Notes: a model not told the origin generated them from the sequence alone. DNA of 64,000 bases from an uncultured Clostridia bacterium (GCA_948630815.1 CAPIEU010000008.1:1-64000), one strand, 5' to 3'. Positions 45,431 through 55,044 are shown, counted from the stretch's first letter. A program made the numbers and translations.

Positions 45431-47002
45431 TTATATCAATTTATCAAGGTTCACTTTAAGTTTAAATTCTAAATTCTTTCCTTCATATATAATAATTTTA
45501 TCTAATACTTGGGCTAAAACTTCTTTTGCTGGTTCTTCTGCTTTTATTATCTCATCAAAATATTCTAGTGCTTGTTTCACTTTTTTAACTTTATCTTTTT
45601 GTGTTTGATTTTCTAAATATCTTAAAGTTTCAGTTATTTTAGTTATTTCCTTTAACTTATCTTCTATCATTTGTGAATATGTTTCTTCCACTATTTCTTC
45701 TTCCTCTGCTGTTTTAACTTTGGTCATTTCCTTTACTTTCTGCATTTGCATTTGTCTATATTCTTGCTTTATTCTCTCTAGTTTTATCTTTAACTTTTCT
45801 TGATTACTCTGTGATTTCTTTTTAACTTTATCTAAATTCATACCTTTTAGAAAATCCTTATATTCTGTTCTTACTGCTTTCAAAAATATTTTAAAATTTT
45901 CTAATATGTATTGTTCTTCTACTGTATGATAGGTACACCTTAATTTCCTATATTTACTATAATTCAAACATTCATAATATTTTTTTCCATATCTCATATA
46001 ACCAGTCGCTGACGCTCCACAATCCCCACACCTCACAAATCCACCAAATATATAATAGTGTTTTCCTTTCTTATAAAGACTTGTACTTTCTGCTCTTTGT
46101 TTCAATATTTCTTGTACCTTATTAAACTGCTCCTCTGTTATTATTGCTTCGTGGTGGTCTTTAAATTTATGACGTTCTTCTTCTGGTATTATTTTTACTT
46201 TTTTTCCATGTATCCCTATAACCTCTTTTTTATGTGTTACTAATGTTCCTATATATGTTTTATCTCTTAAAATCTTACTAATCATATCTGTTTCCCAATA
46301 TTCTCTTACTTTTCTTTCTATGTTTCTTCCTCTTGCTTTCTTAAATCTTTCTGCTTCTATAATAGATGGGTTTTTAAAATCATATTCCGTATTAAGTTTT
46401 TTGGCTATTGATGTCATTCCATAACCTTGTTCATATAAATCAAATATTGTTTGTACCGCTTCTCTGACTTCTTCATTTACTGTAAGTGTTCCACCTTTTC
46501 CTTTTATATAACCATATCTTGGTCCTTGTATTACTGTTCCCGCTTTCATTTTATTACCTAATGAATCTCTTACTTTTCTTGATGTTTCTTTTACATACCT
46601 TTCATTGTACCAAGTTTCAATACCTACTATATCGTCATCGTCTGTTAATAAATTAAATGTACATCCTCTTTGTTTAATTAGTATCAATTCTACTTCTTCC
46701 GTTTTCCATTTATTTATAATCATTTGTGCAATTCCATTATTCCTTGAAAGTCTTGATAAATCTTTCATTAGTACAATTGGTTTTTCTTTACTTTCATTTA
46801 CTAAATTATATAATTCATTAAATGCTGGTCTATCTTCTATTGGAATATAACCCGATACATTATCGTCTTCAAATGTTCTTTCAATTTCCCACCCTTGCTC
46901 TTCTGCATACTCTTTGGCAATATCATTTTGTGTTTTAATGCTTCCATAATTCTTTTTATCTTCATCTTTACTTATTCTTGAATAATTATATACTTTCTTC
47001 AT
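45431..47002 (-). CDS. Large serine recombinase of element 1
   Basis: The 523-residue recombinase has an N-terminal resolvase domain with the catalytic Ser in YNYSRISKDED, followed by DLSRLSRNN. A recombinase domain (GPRYGYIKGKGGTLTVNEEV) follows, and then a zinc ribbon (GFVRCGDCGASATGY ... YYECLNYSK). A coiled coil runs from about residue 400 to 490 and a final beta strand ends at LDKLI. It ends only 69 bases from the left border of element 1, the usual place for an integrase. It has no in-frame CGG. Inferred role: insertion into, and excision from, the M14 gene. The start follows AGAGAGGTAGGATTAT. Confidence 0.93.
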   Translation of the reverse strand: MKKVYNYSRISKDEDKKNYGSIKTQNDIAKEYAEEQGWEIERTFEDDNVSGYIPIEDRPAFNELYNLVNESKEKPIVLMKDLSRLSRNNGIAQMIINKWKTEEVELILIKQRGCTFNLLTDDDDIVGIETWYNERYVKETSRKVRDSLGNKMKAGTVIQGPRYGYIKGKGGTLTVNEEVREAVQTIFDLYEQGYGMTSIAKKLNTEYDFKNPSIIEAERFKKARGRNIERKVREYWETDMISKILRDKTYIGTLVTHKKEVIGIHGKKVKIIPEEERHKFKDHHEAIITEEQFNKVQEILKQRAESTSLYKKGKHYYIFGGFVRCGDCGASATGYMRYGKKYYECLNYSKYRKLRCTYHTVEEQYILENFKIFLKAVRTEYKDFLKGMNLDKVKKKSQSNQEKLKIKLERIKQEYRQMQMQKVKEMTKVKTAEEEEIVEETYSQMIEDKLKEITKITETLRYLENQTQKDKVKKVKQALEYFDEIIKAEEPAKEVLAQVLDKIIIYEGKNLEFKLKVNLDKLI

Positions 47003-47064
47003 ATAATCCTACCTCTCTTATTTAGTTTGCTAGTGCATATATTGCTATATGCACTAACTTGTTA

Positions 47065-47268
47065 CTAACTATTAACTGCTACTAACTGTAACATTGCTTT
47101 TAGTGATGTCATTATTTCATTTTGTCCTCCAACAAAAACCACCACTCTATTTTTTCCATTTCTTAACCCTTTTATTTCTTCTTTTATATCTTTTGCTTCT
47201 GCTTCTTCTGCTCCAAGAAATACTTGGGTTACTCTATCTTTACCTATTACAACATTATTAACTTTCAC
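47065..47268 (-). CDS. Small protein next to the recombinase, unknown function
   Basis: The 67-residue protein starts after TGAGGTGTTAGCAAGTG. VIGKDRVTQVFLGAEEAEAK and VVVFVGGQNEIMTSLKAMLQ suggest a small mixed alpha-beta fold. It lies 62 bases upstream of the large recombinase gene on the same strand. It could be an accessory or directionality factor; nothing in the sequence proves this. Confidence 0.5.
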   Translation of the reverse strand: MKVNNVVIGKDRVTQVFLGAEEAEAKDIKEEIKGLRNGKNRVVVFVGGQNEIMTSLKAMLQLVAVNS

Positions 47269-47483
47269 TTGCTAACACCTCATTAAATCTTATGTTGTAA
47301 GTCTCTCAATATGCTTCAATGCACAAAAAAAGACTTCTGCCAAAGTGGGAAAATCCCACTTGACAATAAAGTCCAAAACAATTATAATTATATTGGTCGT
47401 ATAATTAAGTGTTTAGACTTGATTATATTAAATTTTGATATGAAAATCGGTTGCTCCAACAACTGATTTTCATTTTTTTACTT

Positions 47484-48104
47484 TCATAGGGCATTACCTC
47501 CTCTCACCATTTCTTCAATGCTATTTTGTACTTGATTTAATTGTTTAACTGCATTGGTATATCTATTGATAATTTCTTCTTGCTCTTCTAAACTTATTAT
47601 TGGAATAGATAATTGTTCTAACATTGCTACTGTAATTCTTGCTTGCCTTGTATTTTTTGTGCATAGTTTTAAAATCCTATTCCTAATGCTACTTGAATTT
47701 AATATTGTGTATAAATATTTTGGTATAACTTTATCGCTTGTTACTCTTATTATTAAATTGCTATCATTGTATACACAATCTTCCGCTTGTATATCTTCCA
47801 TAAAAATTATGTCCAACTGGTCTTTACCTGGGAATACTGGTATCACTATGTCACCATTTTGTATGCTATAATCCTTATATTTCTTGCTTAAATCTTGTTT
47901 AATGCACATTATATGTTCTAGCTTCTTTATATCTTTTTCTACTGCTAATGCTTTAATTATTTTATGTCCTAGAAATCCTACTTTCCCTTTACTTTCAATT
48001 ATATCTGCTTTTTCTTGTGCTTTAAATATTGAAAAATTCACTTTTTTATCAACTTGCAATCCTTTCATTGTTACACCTAATTCATTTATTTTACTATAAT
48101 CCAT
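47484..48104 (-). CDS. Half-length type I restriction specificity-like protein
   Basis: The 206-residue protein has one target-recognition-like domain (GKDQLDIIFMEDIQAEDCVY, IRVTSDKVIPKYLYTILNSS). It ends with a central-repeat-like helix (SLEEQEEIINRYTNAVKQLN). Full HsdS proteins have two such units. There is no hsdM or hsdR gene in the element, so a classic restriction role here is unlikely. It may supply a new specificity to a host system or bind element DNA. The start follows TTGGAGGAATAGATT. Confidence 0.65.
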   Translation of the reverse strand: MDYSKINELGVTMKGLQVDKKVNFSIFKAQEKADIIESKGKVGFLGHKIIKALAVEKDIKKLEHIMCIKQDLSKKYKDYSIQNGDIVIPVFPGKDQLDIIFMEDIQAEDCVYNDSNLIIRVTSDKVIPKYLYTILNSSSIRNRILKLCTKNTRQARITVAMLEQLSIPIISLEEQEEIINRYTNAVKQLNQVQNSIEEMVRGGNAL

Positions 48105-48216
48105 AATCTATTCCTCCAAGTTAAGTGTATTTTTAACTTAAATGTATTATACACTTAACTTGTTTGGTTTGTCAATAACCTCCTTAAAATTTTTTAAATA
48201 TTTTTACTAAATATAA

Positions 48217-48238
48217 AAAGGTGGAAAATTCCACCTTT
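48217..48238 (-). terminator. Hairpin downstream of the element 1 resolvase
   Basis: AAAGGTGG pairs with CCACCTTT around AAAATT, followed on the minus strand by a short T run (TTTTTATA). Confidence 0.65.
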
Positions 48239-48258
48239 GATTATATACCAATATTTAC

Positions 48259-48876
48259 TTATACTGTTGTTTCAACTTGTTTTGCTAACTTATAAAATGT
48301 ATTTCTTTTCATATTTGCATTTGCCATTGCTTGGGTGGCTGTTTGCTTACCATTTTTCCATTTGCTATATTCTGTCATAAATGCTTCTGTTATTTCTGCC
48401 TTTGGTCTACCTAAATGCTTATTTTGTGCTTTCGCTATGGCTATTCCCTCGGCTTGCCTTTTCTTTATATTATTTCTTTCATTTTCTGCATTATAAGATA
48501 AAATCTGCAATACTAAATCTGCTACAAATGTTCCTAATAAATCTTTGTGTAATCTAGTATCAAGTAATTCCATATCTAACACTTTAATATCTGCCTTGCA
48601 TTCTGTTGTTAATTCTTGCCATTCTTTTTTTATCTCTATATAATTTCTGCCTAATCTATCAATAGAATGTATAACCAATAGACTATTTGGGCTATCTTTT
48701 AACATTCTTTTTAGTGTTTGATATTCTACTCTATTAAAATCTTTTCCGCTCTGCTTATCTAAAAATATCCTTTCTTTTGGAATTCCAAAATCTAACATTG
48801 ATTGTAATTGTCTGCTTTCGTTTTGGTCTTTGCTACTAACTCTTATATAACCATATACTTTTTGTTTGTTTTCCAT
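48259..48876 (-). CDS. Small serine resolvase/invertase
   Basis: Start ATG 48876 (MENKQKVYGYIRVSSKDQNE) is set by GGGGTGGGTATT. The 205-residue protein has the catalytic Ser in YIRVSSKDQNESRQLQSM, then LLVIHSIDRLGRNYIEIKKE. A C-terminal helix-turn-helix follows (KNGKQTATQAMANANMKRNT). Such enzymes resolve plasmid multimers or invert DNA. A perfect inverted repeat (48963-49009) lies just upstream and may be its site. Confidence 0.9.
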   Translation of the reverse strand: MENKQKVYGYIRVSSKDQNESRQLQSMLDFGIPKERIFLDKQSGKDFNRVEYQTLKRMLKDSPNSLLVIHSIDRLGRNYIEIKKEWQELTTECKADIKVLDMELLDTRLHKDLLGTFVADLVLQILSYNAENERNNIKKRQAEGIAIAKAQNKHLGRPKAEITEAFMTEYSKWKNGKQTATQAMANANMKRNTFYKLAKQVETTV

Positions 48877-48962
48877 AATACCCACCCCTTGGTCAGCTAT
48901 TATAAATGCTCTGTTTGTAAAAGTCAAGGCTATTTTATAAACATTTGTAAAATATTTTTACC

Positions 48963-49009
48963 ACCTTTATAAACACAATATTCACTATTTTTTAAGTGTT
49001 TATAAAGGT
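48963..49009. promoter_or_regulatory. Inverted repeat upstream of the resolvase: candidate res site or operator
   Basis: ACCTTTATAAACAC (48963-48976) is exactly complementary to GTGTTTATAAAGGT (48996-49009). A related half, TTTATAAACATTTGTAAA, lies closer to the gene (48934-48951). Repeated TTTATAAAC half-sites upstream of a resolvase gene fit a resolution site. Confidence 0.55.
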
Positions 49010-49110
49010 ATACCTTTACAAATAATAAGTTTAAACTAATATGTAATACAAAGAAACCCCTTTCTCATAGAGATAGGGGAAAAGAAAATATATTTACTTT
49101 TTAAGACAAA

Positions 49111-49440
49111 TCACTCGTCCATTTTAAGGAAAAAGATTTCTTCCGGATCAGATACTCTGCTACTAAAGGCGATGTCGTCTGCAGAAATGTAATTGACAGA
49201 TTTCCAACAACCGTGTTCTGCCTTGTCAATATGAATATTGGTTAACGGGAATTCTTTCGTACCATGCCATAAAAGACTACATTGACCTGCAAATTCTTTG
49301 TATTGATTGCATGTTTTCTCCAATTTTTCTACTGCATTTTCATGAAGAAAAATCCATGCATTCTTTGTCCGGTCGCCCATCTCTGCCAAAATATCTAATG
49401 GGCATTTGTCTTTTGGTACAATTGTTACTTCTTTTTTCAT
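49111..49440 (-). CDS. Cargo protein of unknown function with foreign codon use
   Basis: The 109-residue protein starts after AAGGAGGACTTACT. It has SLLWHGTKEFPLTN and KAEHGCWKSVNYISADDIAF and ends FFLKMDE. I do not recognise the family. Base composition is clearly less AT-rich than its neighbours. It contains an in-frame CGG (49371-49369, GAC CGG ACA) that must be read as Arg to keep the frame; a +1 shift would stop the protein within 15 codons. This suggests recent arrival from a host that reads CGG normally. It may be defective here. Confidence 0.6.
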   Translation of the reverse strand: MKKEVTIVPKDKCPLDILAEMGDRTKNAWIFLHENAVEKLEKTCNQYKEFAGQCSLLWHGTKEFPLTNIHIDKAEHGCWKSVNYISADDIAFSSRVSDPEEIFFLKMDE

Positions 49441-49682
49441 AGTAAGTCCTCCTTGAATTGATTATAATAGTAAATAGTACCTATAACTATGTGATATTAT
49501 TCACATCTATATAAATTATACAATATTTTACATAAAATTGCAAATTTTATATTTTCAAAAATATGGTCTATTGCAAAATTATATGCTTTTATTGCTTGTA
49601 ATATAAAAATGTCTTAAATTAAATCCTCGTTGCAACCTCTTATTGCTAATTTGTTATTTGTATTAGATATTTTCAAAATACA

Positions 49683-50219
49683 TTAAATTTTGCCAGTTAG
49701 TGTGAAATTTCTTCGCTTATCTCTTAATAGTTGACAATTCTCAATCTTATTATTTTTACTACCTCTTACACTCACATAATATTTATAATTTCTAAAAGTA
49801 TATTTTGATAAATTATCACAATTAACTATTTCTATTTCTGTATTTATGAATGGTTCGGTTGGTTTGCCATTTTCGTCAAATGCTTGTACTACATAATTAC
49901 TATTTCTTTTTGGTGTATATATCTTGCCAAGTATTTTCTTGGGCTTTAATAAACTATAATACATAACTTGAGTTTTTACTTGTAATAATCTTGCTATCTT
50001 TAGTGCCACTTTTTCAGTACCAATAACTGCAATCTTATTTGTACCTTTTACTAAAAAGAATACAAGTTTTAATTCATCGGCTATTACTACAAATTTATTG
50101 AAAAGTCCGTAATTTAGGTCATAAAGTATAGTTATGACTGGCGATGTATCTAACTTGGAAAAAGATACAATTTCTTCAATTGGTATTTCTTGTAATTCAA
50201 TTATTTCTAACTCTTTCAT
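49683..50219 (-). CDS. Element 1 protein of unknown function
   Basis: The 178-residue protein has no membrane helix. It begins MKELEIIELQEIPIEEIVSF and contains NKFVVIADELKLVFFLVKGT, KIARLLQVKTQVMYYSLLK and a basic C-terminus (LRDKRRNFTLTGKI). Its stop and the neighbouring genes are tightly packed: the next gene upstream ends at 50220. It is probably translated with the small genes 50220-50474 and 50452-50700. No family recognised. Confidence 0.5.
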   Translation of the reverse strand: MKELEIIELQEIPIEEIVSFSKLDTSPVITILYDLNYGLFNKFVVIADELKLVFFLVKGTNKIAVIGTEKVALKIARLLQVKTQVMYYSLLKPKKILGKIYTPKRNSNYVVQAFDENGKPTEPFINTEIEIVNCDNLSKYTFRNYKYYVSVRGSKNNKIENCQLLRDKRRNFTLTGKI

Positions 50220-50474
50220 TTAATACATCTCCATTTCTAAAAAATCTGTGCAAATGTTACTTAATGTCATATAACTTATATTAACTAAATTGTAAATATA
50301 ACTTGCTGTTGCTGGGTCAACTGATATTTCTTGTAAACGAATTAAAATATCATCAATTGTTTGTTTCTCTAATTGTAATAAATCTGCGATGTCTAGTCTA
50401 TCATTATTTTGTAAACCCTCCGTTAAAATCTTTCTGCTTGCTGATGTTTTACTAATCTGTTTTCTGCTTATCAT
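50220..50474 (-). CDS. Small helical element 1 protein
   Basis: Start ATG 50474 (MISRKQISKTSASRKILTEG) is chosen from GAGGAGGTGCAGAAAA. The 84-residue helical protein includes LDIADLLQLEKQTIDDILIR. It overlaps the upstream gene by 23 bases, which suggests translational coupling. A DNA-binding or replication-control role is possible, because it lies beside the replication gene. Confidence 0.5.
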   Translation of the reverse strand: MISRKQISKTSASRKILTEGLQNNDRLDIADLLQLEKQTIDDILIRLQEISVDPATASYIYNLVNISYMTLSNICTDFLEMEMY

Positions 50475-50700
50475 TTTTCTGCACCTCCTCGTCATTTAAT
50501 TTAAAAATTGTATATGCTTTTTCTAATAATGTTTTACTTTTAAAAAGTAAGGTGGTTATATATTCACAATCTGCTTGGCTTAAATCTGTTGTGAATTCTG
50601 CTAATGTTTCTAGTTGTCTTATGATTTTACTATTTTCATAAATACTTGCTTTAACTGATGTATCGTGTTGTAAGTCTTGTCTAATCTCAATTAAGTGCAT
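50452..50700 (-). CDS. Small element 1 protein
   Basis: The 82-residue helical protein (MHLIEIRQDLQHDTSVKASI, LSQADCEYITTLLFKSKTLL) starts after GGGGTGGTTAT. It has no recognised domain. It is the first of three tightly packed small genes downstream of the replication gene. Confidence 0.5.
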   Translation of the reverse strand: MHLIEIRQDLQHDTSVKASIYENSKIIRQLETLAEFTTDLSQADCEYITTLLFKSKTLLEKAYTIFKLNDEEVQKNDKQKTD

Positions 50701-50812
50701 ATAACCACCCCTAACATAAATTTGAAAGTTCTAATCTGGAAAAATTAGAATTTGTGCATTGTACTTTTTTAGTACCTGCTCATTAATATTTTACATTTTC
50801 TTTTTAGAAATT

Positions 50813-52666
50813 CTAAAATTCTATATGTCTATCTCTTGGTCTATATTCTGCTTTTGTTTCTTTCTCTGGTTCTGATGGTGGTGCTAATTCTTTATCTGTA
50901 ATATCAAAATATTTTGCTTGTGCATTTTCTTGTATCAATGTATATAAACTTTCTAAACTATCAAATTCACAACTATTGTCCAATGTAACTGGGTTTATTC
51001 CCAGCTCGCTTAACATTTTTATATAGTTATCTACTGTCGCACTGCTCCAAGTTTTATAATTACAATGCTTTGTATTATTTACAATTTCTTTATTATCTTT
51101 TGCAATTACATTTGCTACACCATACTTTTTTACTACTTTCAAAAATAGTATTAGTTTGGTTTTCCAATTCTCTGTATGTGCTGATTTTTTCAGTATTTTT
51201 AGTTCTTCTTGTAAGTTATATTTTGGGTTTCCTGATACTTTTAATAAATTTATTCCTAATGCTTCTAATTCTTTAATATATGCTTCAACCGTTGCTCCAC
51301 ACCACATTTGATGTTCATTCTCTTTCTTGCTAGTGGTTACACCACTTATGCCATATTTATTTACTGCTCTTATAAATTCTTTTAAATGTTTCTTTTCACA
51401 ATTTGTATTTTCTTCCGCTTCTTCAATCATTTTCTCTGCAATCCTTAATTTATAATATTTACCCTCATATAGAAAATCTTTTAAGAATTCAAAATAGTGT
51501 TTATTCATACTCTCTTGATTCCAATATGCACATAAATCCCTATTTAATAATAATTTATCATTTAAATCCATTTCTACTAATTTACATATTTTCTGCTCCT
51601 CTTGTTCTAATAAACCCTCAATCATTAGGTCTATTGTTATTTCTTGTTCTGCTATTTCTTCATTCATTAGCTTTATTATTGTTGCTTGCTCTCTTTCATA
51701 CTCTCCTATATCCTCAATCATTAGTTCTATTGTCATTTCTTGACGCTCTAAATCTTCTATATCTATATTTAATAAATCCCTTGGGTACTTATTATTTAAG
51801 TTTTCGTAAATTGACATATGTGATTTTCTTTCTAATTCTCTATTTAACTTGCATTTTCTCGCCTTTAATTTGTGTACTTTATTTAATTCTTTTAATAATT
51901 TATCTACCTCTTTCTGTGTTTGGCTTCTATTATCATATTTATTGATAATTTTAATACTTTCACTTTGTATTAACTTTTTAGTATTTTGCACCTCAATCCT
52001 AAAAACATTTTTGTAAAATTTATAATAGGGTGGGTGCTTCTCTTGGTATTCTGCTAAACTTATTTCATTCTTTTGATGTTCCTCTTTGTATCTTTCAAAA
52101 TATTTAATTCTTTCACATTGATATTTGTCATATATATTTATTTTCTTCTGTCCGTTTTTAGATGTTAAATAAATCGATGTTTCGTATTCATTTATTCTAC
52201 TTATGTATTGATAACTACTTCTATGCTTATCTAATTGATGTAAATATTCATACATAACTTTGTAATCCATTTCTAAATCTATGCAATAATCAATACGATG
52301 TAATTTTAATCTAAAATAATCTATATTCAATGCTTCTGCTACCGCTTGTTTTACTTTTTCAATATAAGTATCTCTATCACTTAGTAAGATGTCTGTTTTT
52401 TGTAAAACTCTATGTGCATTTGCAATTAAAACTATGCAATGGAAATCCTTATAATACTGAAAAAGAATATTGTTATATTCAAATTCTATTCCTTGGCTTA
52501 TTAAGTTTGGGTCATTTACATTTGTTGCTTTTCCATATTTTCTATAATAATTACCATAGGCATCTTTTCTATATTGAAACATTTTATATACAATTCCTAA
52601 ATCTACCACTCTTGATAAATCCAATTTACCAATTCCATATACTATAAAATTTATACTATCTATCAT
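50813..52666 (-). CDS. Plasmid/phage-type replication protein
   Basis: The 617-residue protein starts after GGGGGATTTAAA. The N-terminal 300 residues resemble rolling-circle-type replication initiators. RLKLHRIDYCIDLEMDYKVM is followed by YISRINEYETSIYLTSKNGQ, a Tyr-rich segment (KHPPYYKFYKNVFRIEVQNT) and a coiled coil. The C-terminal half is charged and helical, with two similar segments (KYGISGVTTSKKENEHQMWC and KYGVANVIAKDNKEIVNNTK, each followed by a SATV or GATV motif). It suggests that element 1 can replicate once excised. It is the gene nearest the right border. Confidence 0.65.
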   Translation of the reverse strand: MIDSINFIVYGIGKLDLSRVVDLGIVYKMFQYRKDAYGNYYRKYGKATNVNDPNLISQGIEFEYNNILFQYYKDFHCIVLIANAHRVLQKTDILLSDRDTYIEKVKQAVAEALNIDYFRLKLHRIDYCIDLEMDYKVMYEYLHQLDKHRSSYQYISRINEYETSIYLTSKNGQKKINIYDKYQCERIKYFERYKEEHQKNEISLAEYQEKHPPYYKFYKNVFRIEVQNTKKLIQSESIKIINKYDNRSQTQKEVDKLLKELNKVHKLKARKCKLNRELERKSHMSIYENLNNKYPRDLLNIDIEDLERQEMTIELMIEDIGEYEREQATIIKLMNEEIAEQEITIDLMIEGLLEQEEQKICKLVEMDLNDKLLLNRDLCAYWNQESMNKHYFEFLKDFLYEGKYYKLRIAEKMIEEAEENTNCEKKHLKEFIRAVNKYGISGVTTSKKENEHQMWCGATVEAYIKELEALGINLLKVSGNPKYNLQEELKILKKSAHTENWKTKLILFLKVVKKYGVANVIAKDNKEIVNNTKHCNYKTWSSATVDNYIKMLSELGINPVTLDNSCEFDSLESLYTLIQENAQAKYFDITDKELAPPSEPEKETKAEYRPRDRHIEF

Positions 52667-52957
52667 TTTAAATCCCCCTAAAATTTTTAAAACCTAAAAT
52701 CCATAAAAGTATTGATATATTGGTATTTACGAGTTATATCTATATATAATTTTTTAAATAAATATATATATATAATTTATCTGCTCCATATTCTTTTGTT
52801 ACTTCTATAAAAATAAATCCTATTGACTTATGGCTTCTGCTAGTGTTAAAATTACAAAAAAATAAAACTTGCTTCTATTTTAACAAGTTCTACTTAATTT
52901 ATTTCTTTCTTACTCTCCCTTGTGTTTTAAGTATAGTGTAACTGATATATACATACA
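52667..52957. other. Right end of element 1, non-coding
   Basis: No gene is seen in 291 bases. AAACTTGCTTC...AACAAGTT (about 52865-52890) can form a hairpin. The last 40 bases should contain the right attachment arm; TGATATATACA just inside the border mirrors TGAATATATCA just inside the left border (45368-45379). Confidence 0.5.
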
Positions 52958-53226
52958 AATGAGTGGATTACTACTCCTATCTTGATGAAGTTTACTGAGG
53001 ATTTTTGTGTTGCTTATAATAATAATTCTACTATTTATGGATATAGTGCTCGTGAAATTTTTAATACTGTTTCTATTTATATTGTACCAATGGTTAATCC
53101 TGACCGGAGTTAATTTGGTTACTGGAAATCTACCTATTAATAGTAATGGATATAATTACGCAAAAAGTATTGCTTATAGTTATCCTAATATTCCTTTTCC
53201 TGACCGGCTGGAAAGCTAATATTGAG
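52958..53226 (+). CDS. M14 zinc carboxypeptidase, segment 2 of 3 (interrupted gene, two CGG shifts)
   Basis: Reads NEWITTPILMKFTEDFCVAY. At GAC CGG AGT TAA (CGG 53105-53107), skipping the C gives PMVNPDGVNLVTGNLP, the conserved NPDG motif of M14 enzymes. At GAC CGG CTG (53205-53207) the same shift gives FPDGWKANIEG. The peptidase sequence then stops abruptly at GGTG (53227-53230), where element 2 begins. There is no ribosome binding site or start codon at the segment front, so it is not an independent gene. Confidence 0.88.
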
Positions 53227-53322
53227 GGTGAAAGTCTGATTAACTTCCACCTTTTTATTTTCAAAAAATAATGTAGATTTTTTCTACACTAATCATATAT
53301 TCAATTCTTATTAAAACCTTAT

Positions 53323-54993
53323 TTATCCAATATTATTTTTAAGTAGTTTATCATTTTGTAAAATTTCTTCTATTTCAATAAATTCATCTATATTTTCATT
53401 TATTGTATTTAATGGTGCAAAGTTAAATGAAATAAAAACGTTTTTGTCTTTGTCTATCTCTATTTTATCAATTAATCTAAATAAAGAAGATTTATCTATT
53501 TCTTTCATTTCTAAAAAATCATTAATTGTTTTATTAATTTGTTCTTCATCATTTTTATTTTTGATAGTTTGCTGACCTTGTAATGATTGAAACCTATCTG
53601 TCAATTCACTCTTTTCACTTTCTAGTTTTTCTCTCTCTTTTATAAACCTTCCAGATATTCTTACAAAATCAGTATCTAACAATATCCCATTTAATTTATC
53701 ATTATATAAGCTATCTAAATTTTTATTAATACCAGCTATTTTAATATCTATTGTTTCAATTTGCTTTTTTATAGCTGCCACTAAATCAATTGATTTATCT
53801 TTTACTTTTTTATAAGTTTCTTCTAACATAGTACGATTAGCATATATCCTACAAACTTGCCTTACAATTTCAAGTATTCTTTTTTCAAATTTTGGATAAT
53901 TCAAATTTCTTACATAACAACCTCTTTTTTGATAACCTGTATCTACAATATATGGTATCTTTGGACGATTACTATTATGATTTACTTTTAATACAATCTG
54001 CATTTGCCAACCGACAGTGTTTGCAATATATCAGTCCTCGTAATAAATAATCATATTGTTTTACAACTTTTTTAGATCTTTGTTTATGTATTATTTGTGC
54101 TTTTTCAAATATATCTTTATCAATAATTGGTTCGTGTGTATTTTCAACTCTTATCTGTCTTTCCTTTTCTACTTTACGAAGTTTCTTCACTTTATATGAA
54201 ACAACAGATACCTTATTTTGAACTGTATTGCCTATATAAACTTCATTTTTTAACATATCGCATATGGTAGTTGCATTCCAAAAATAATTGCTCTTATTTT
54301 CATTTTGAATAATACCAGTATTTCTATATCCAGAAGGACTTAAATAATGATTTTTATTTAAGTATTCAACAATTAACTTACTTCCAGTTCCATTTACATA
54401 CATATCAAATATTTTCCTTACTATATCTGCAACATTATTATCAATAATTAATTTGTTTTTACTGTTAGAATCTTTTTTGTATCCGATATGCTGGTGTACT
54501 GCATAAATATTCTCCTTGCTTTTGTTTTTCTTTAAAAACACTTCTAATCTTTTTTGATATATCCTTTGCATACATATCGTTTAGGATTGCTTTAAATGGT
54601 GTTATATCATTATTTACTGTTTCACTATATGTATCTATTCCATCAAGTATTGAAACATATCTAACTTGATTTTCAGGAAAATAGTTTTCTATATAATATC
54701 CTGTTTTAATATAATCTCTTCCAAGTCTTGATAAATCTTTTGTTATTACCATATTAATTTTTTGATTTTCAATATCTGTAATTAGCCTATTAAATTCAGG
54801 TCTATCAAATGTAGTTCCGTGATACTCCATCATCAACATATTCATCTACAATATTCAAGTCTTGCTCTTTTAAATATCTTTCAATTATTTTTCTTTGATT
54901 ACCAATACTTTCACTTTCTTGTTTGTCGCCATCTTCACGAGATAATCTTATATACATTCCTACTTTATAGTTTTTAGTTATTAGTTTAAACAT
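53323..54993 (-). CDS. Large serine recombinase of element 2, with three +1 shifts at CGG
   Basis: Start ATG 54993 (MFKLITKNYKVGMYIRLSRE) follows GGAAAGGAGTGAA. Four overlapping frames become one 555-residue recombinase (exactly 556 codons) if the C is skipped at each CGG. TCA CGG AAC (54819-54817) becomes DDGVSGTTFDRPEF. TAT CGG ATA (54485-54483) becomes CSTPAYGYKKDSNS. TGT CGG TTG (54013-54011) becomes IYCKHCGWQMQIVL, part of the zinc ribbon. The catalytic Ser is in IRLSREDG, and VITKDLSRLGRDYI is present. A coiled coil and beta-rich tail follow. It ends 96 bases from the left border. A simple decayed pseudogene would not break only at CGG. Confidence 0.9.
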
Positions 54994-55044
54994 TTCACTC
55001 CTTTCCATAAAAATATTTACAGTACTATTATCATAACGTGGTCT

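Larger units (their letters stand above)
45362..52957. mobile_element. Element 1: 7.6-kb serine-recombinase element inside the M14 peptidase gene
   Basis: The borders are inferred by restoring the peptidase. Left flank CATGCTAAGGG and right flank CATACAAATGA share AA (45362-45363 and 52958-52959); joining there gives CATGCTAATGAGTGG = HANEW, the canonical M14 motif. All element genes are on the minus strand. In order from the left border they are: large serine recombinase, a 67-residue protein, a half-length HsdS-like protein, a small resolvase, a foreign-looking 109-residue gene, three small proteins and a replication protein. The plasmid-type replication gene and resolvase suggest an integrated plasmid-like element. 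I see no relaxase. Confidence 0.85.

Noticed and set aside
47343..47361. Terminator in element 1 (AAGTGGGA/TCCCACTT)
   Set aside because: The stem is perfect but no T run follows on either strand; it may be an operator, so it is not listed as a terminator.
47484..48104. Complete type I restriction system in element 1
   Set aside because: Only a half-length specificity-like protein is present; no hsdM or hsdR is found in the window.
53007..53219. Independent 70-codon gene
   Set aside because: Its C-terminal half is M14 peptidase sequence in the shifted frame and its N-terminal half is an out-of-frame shadow of the same gene.
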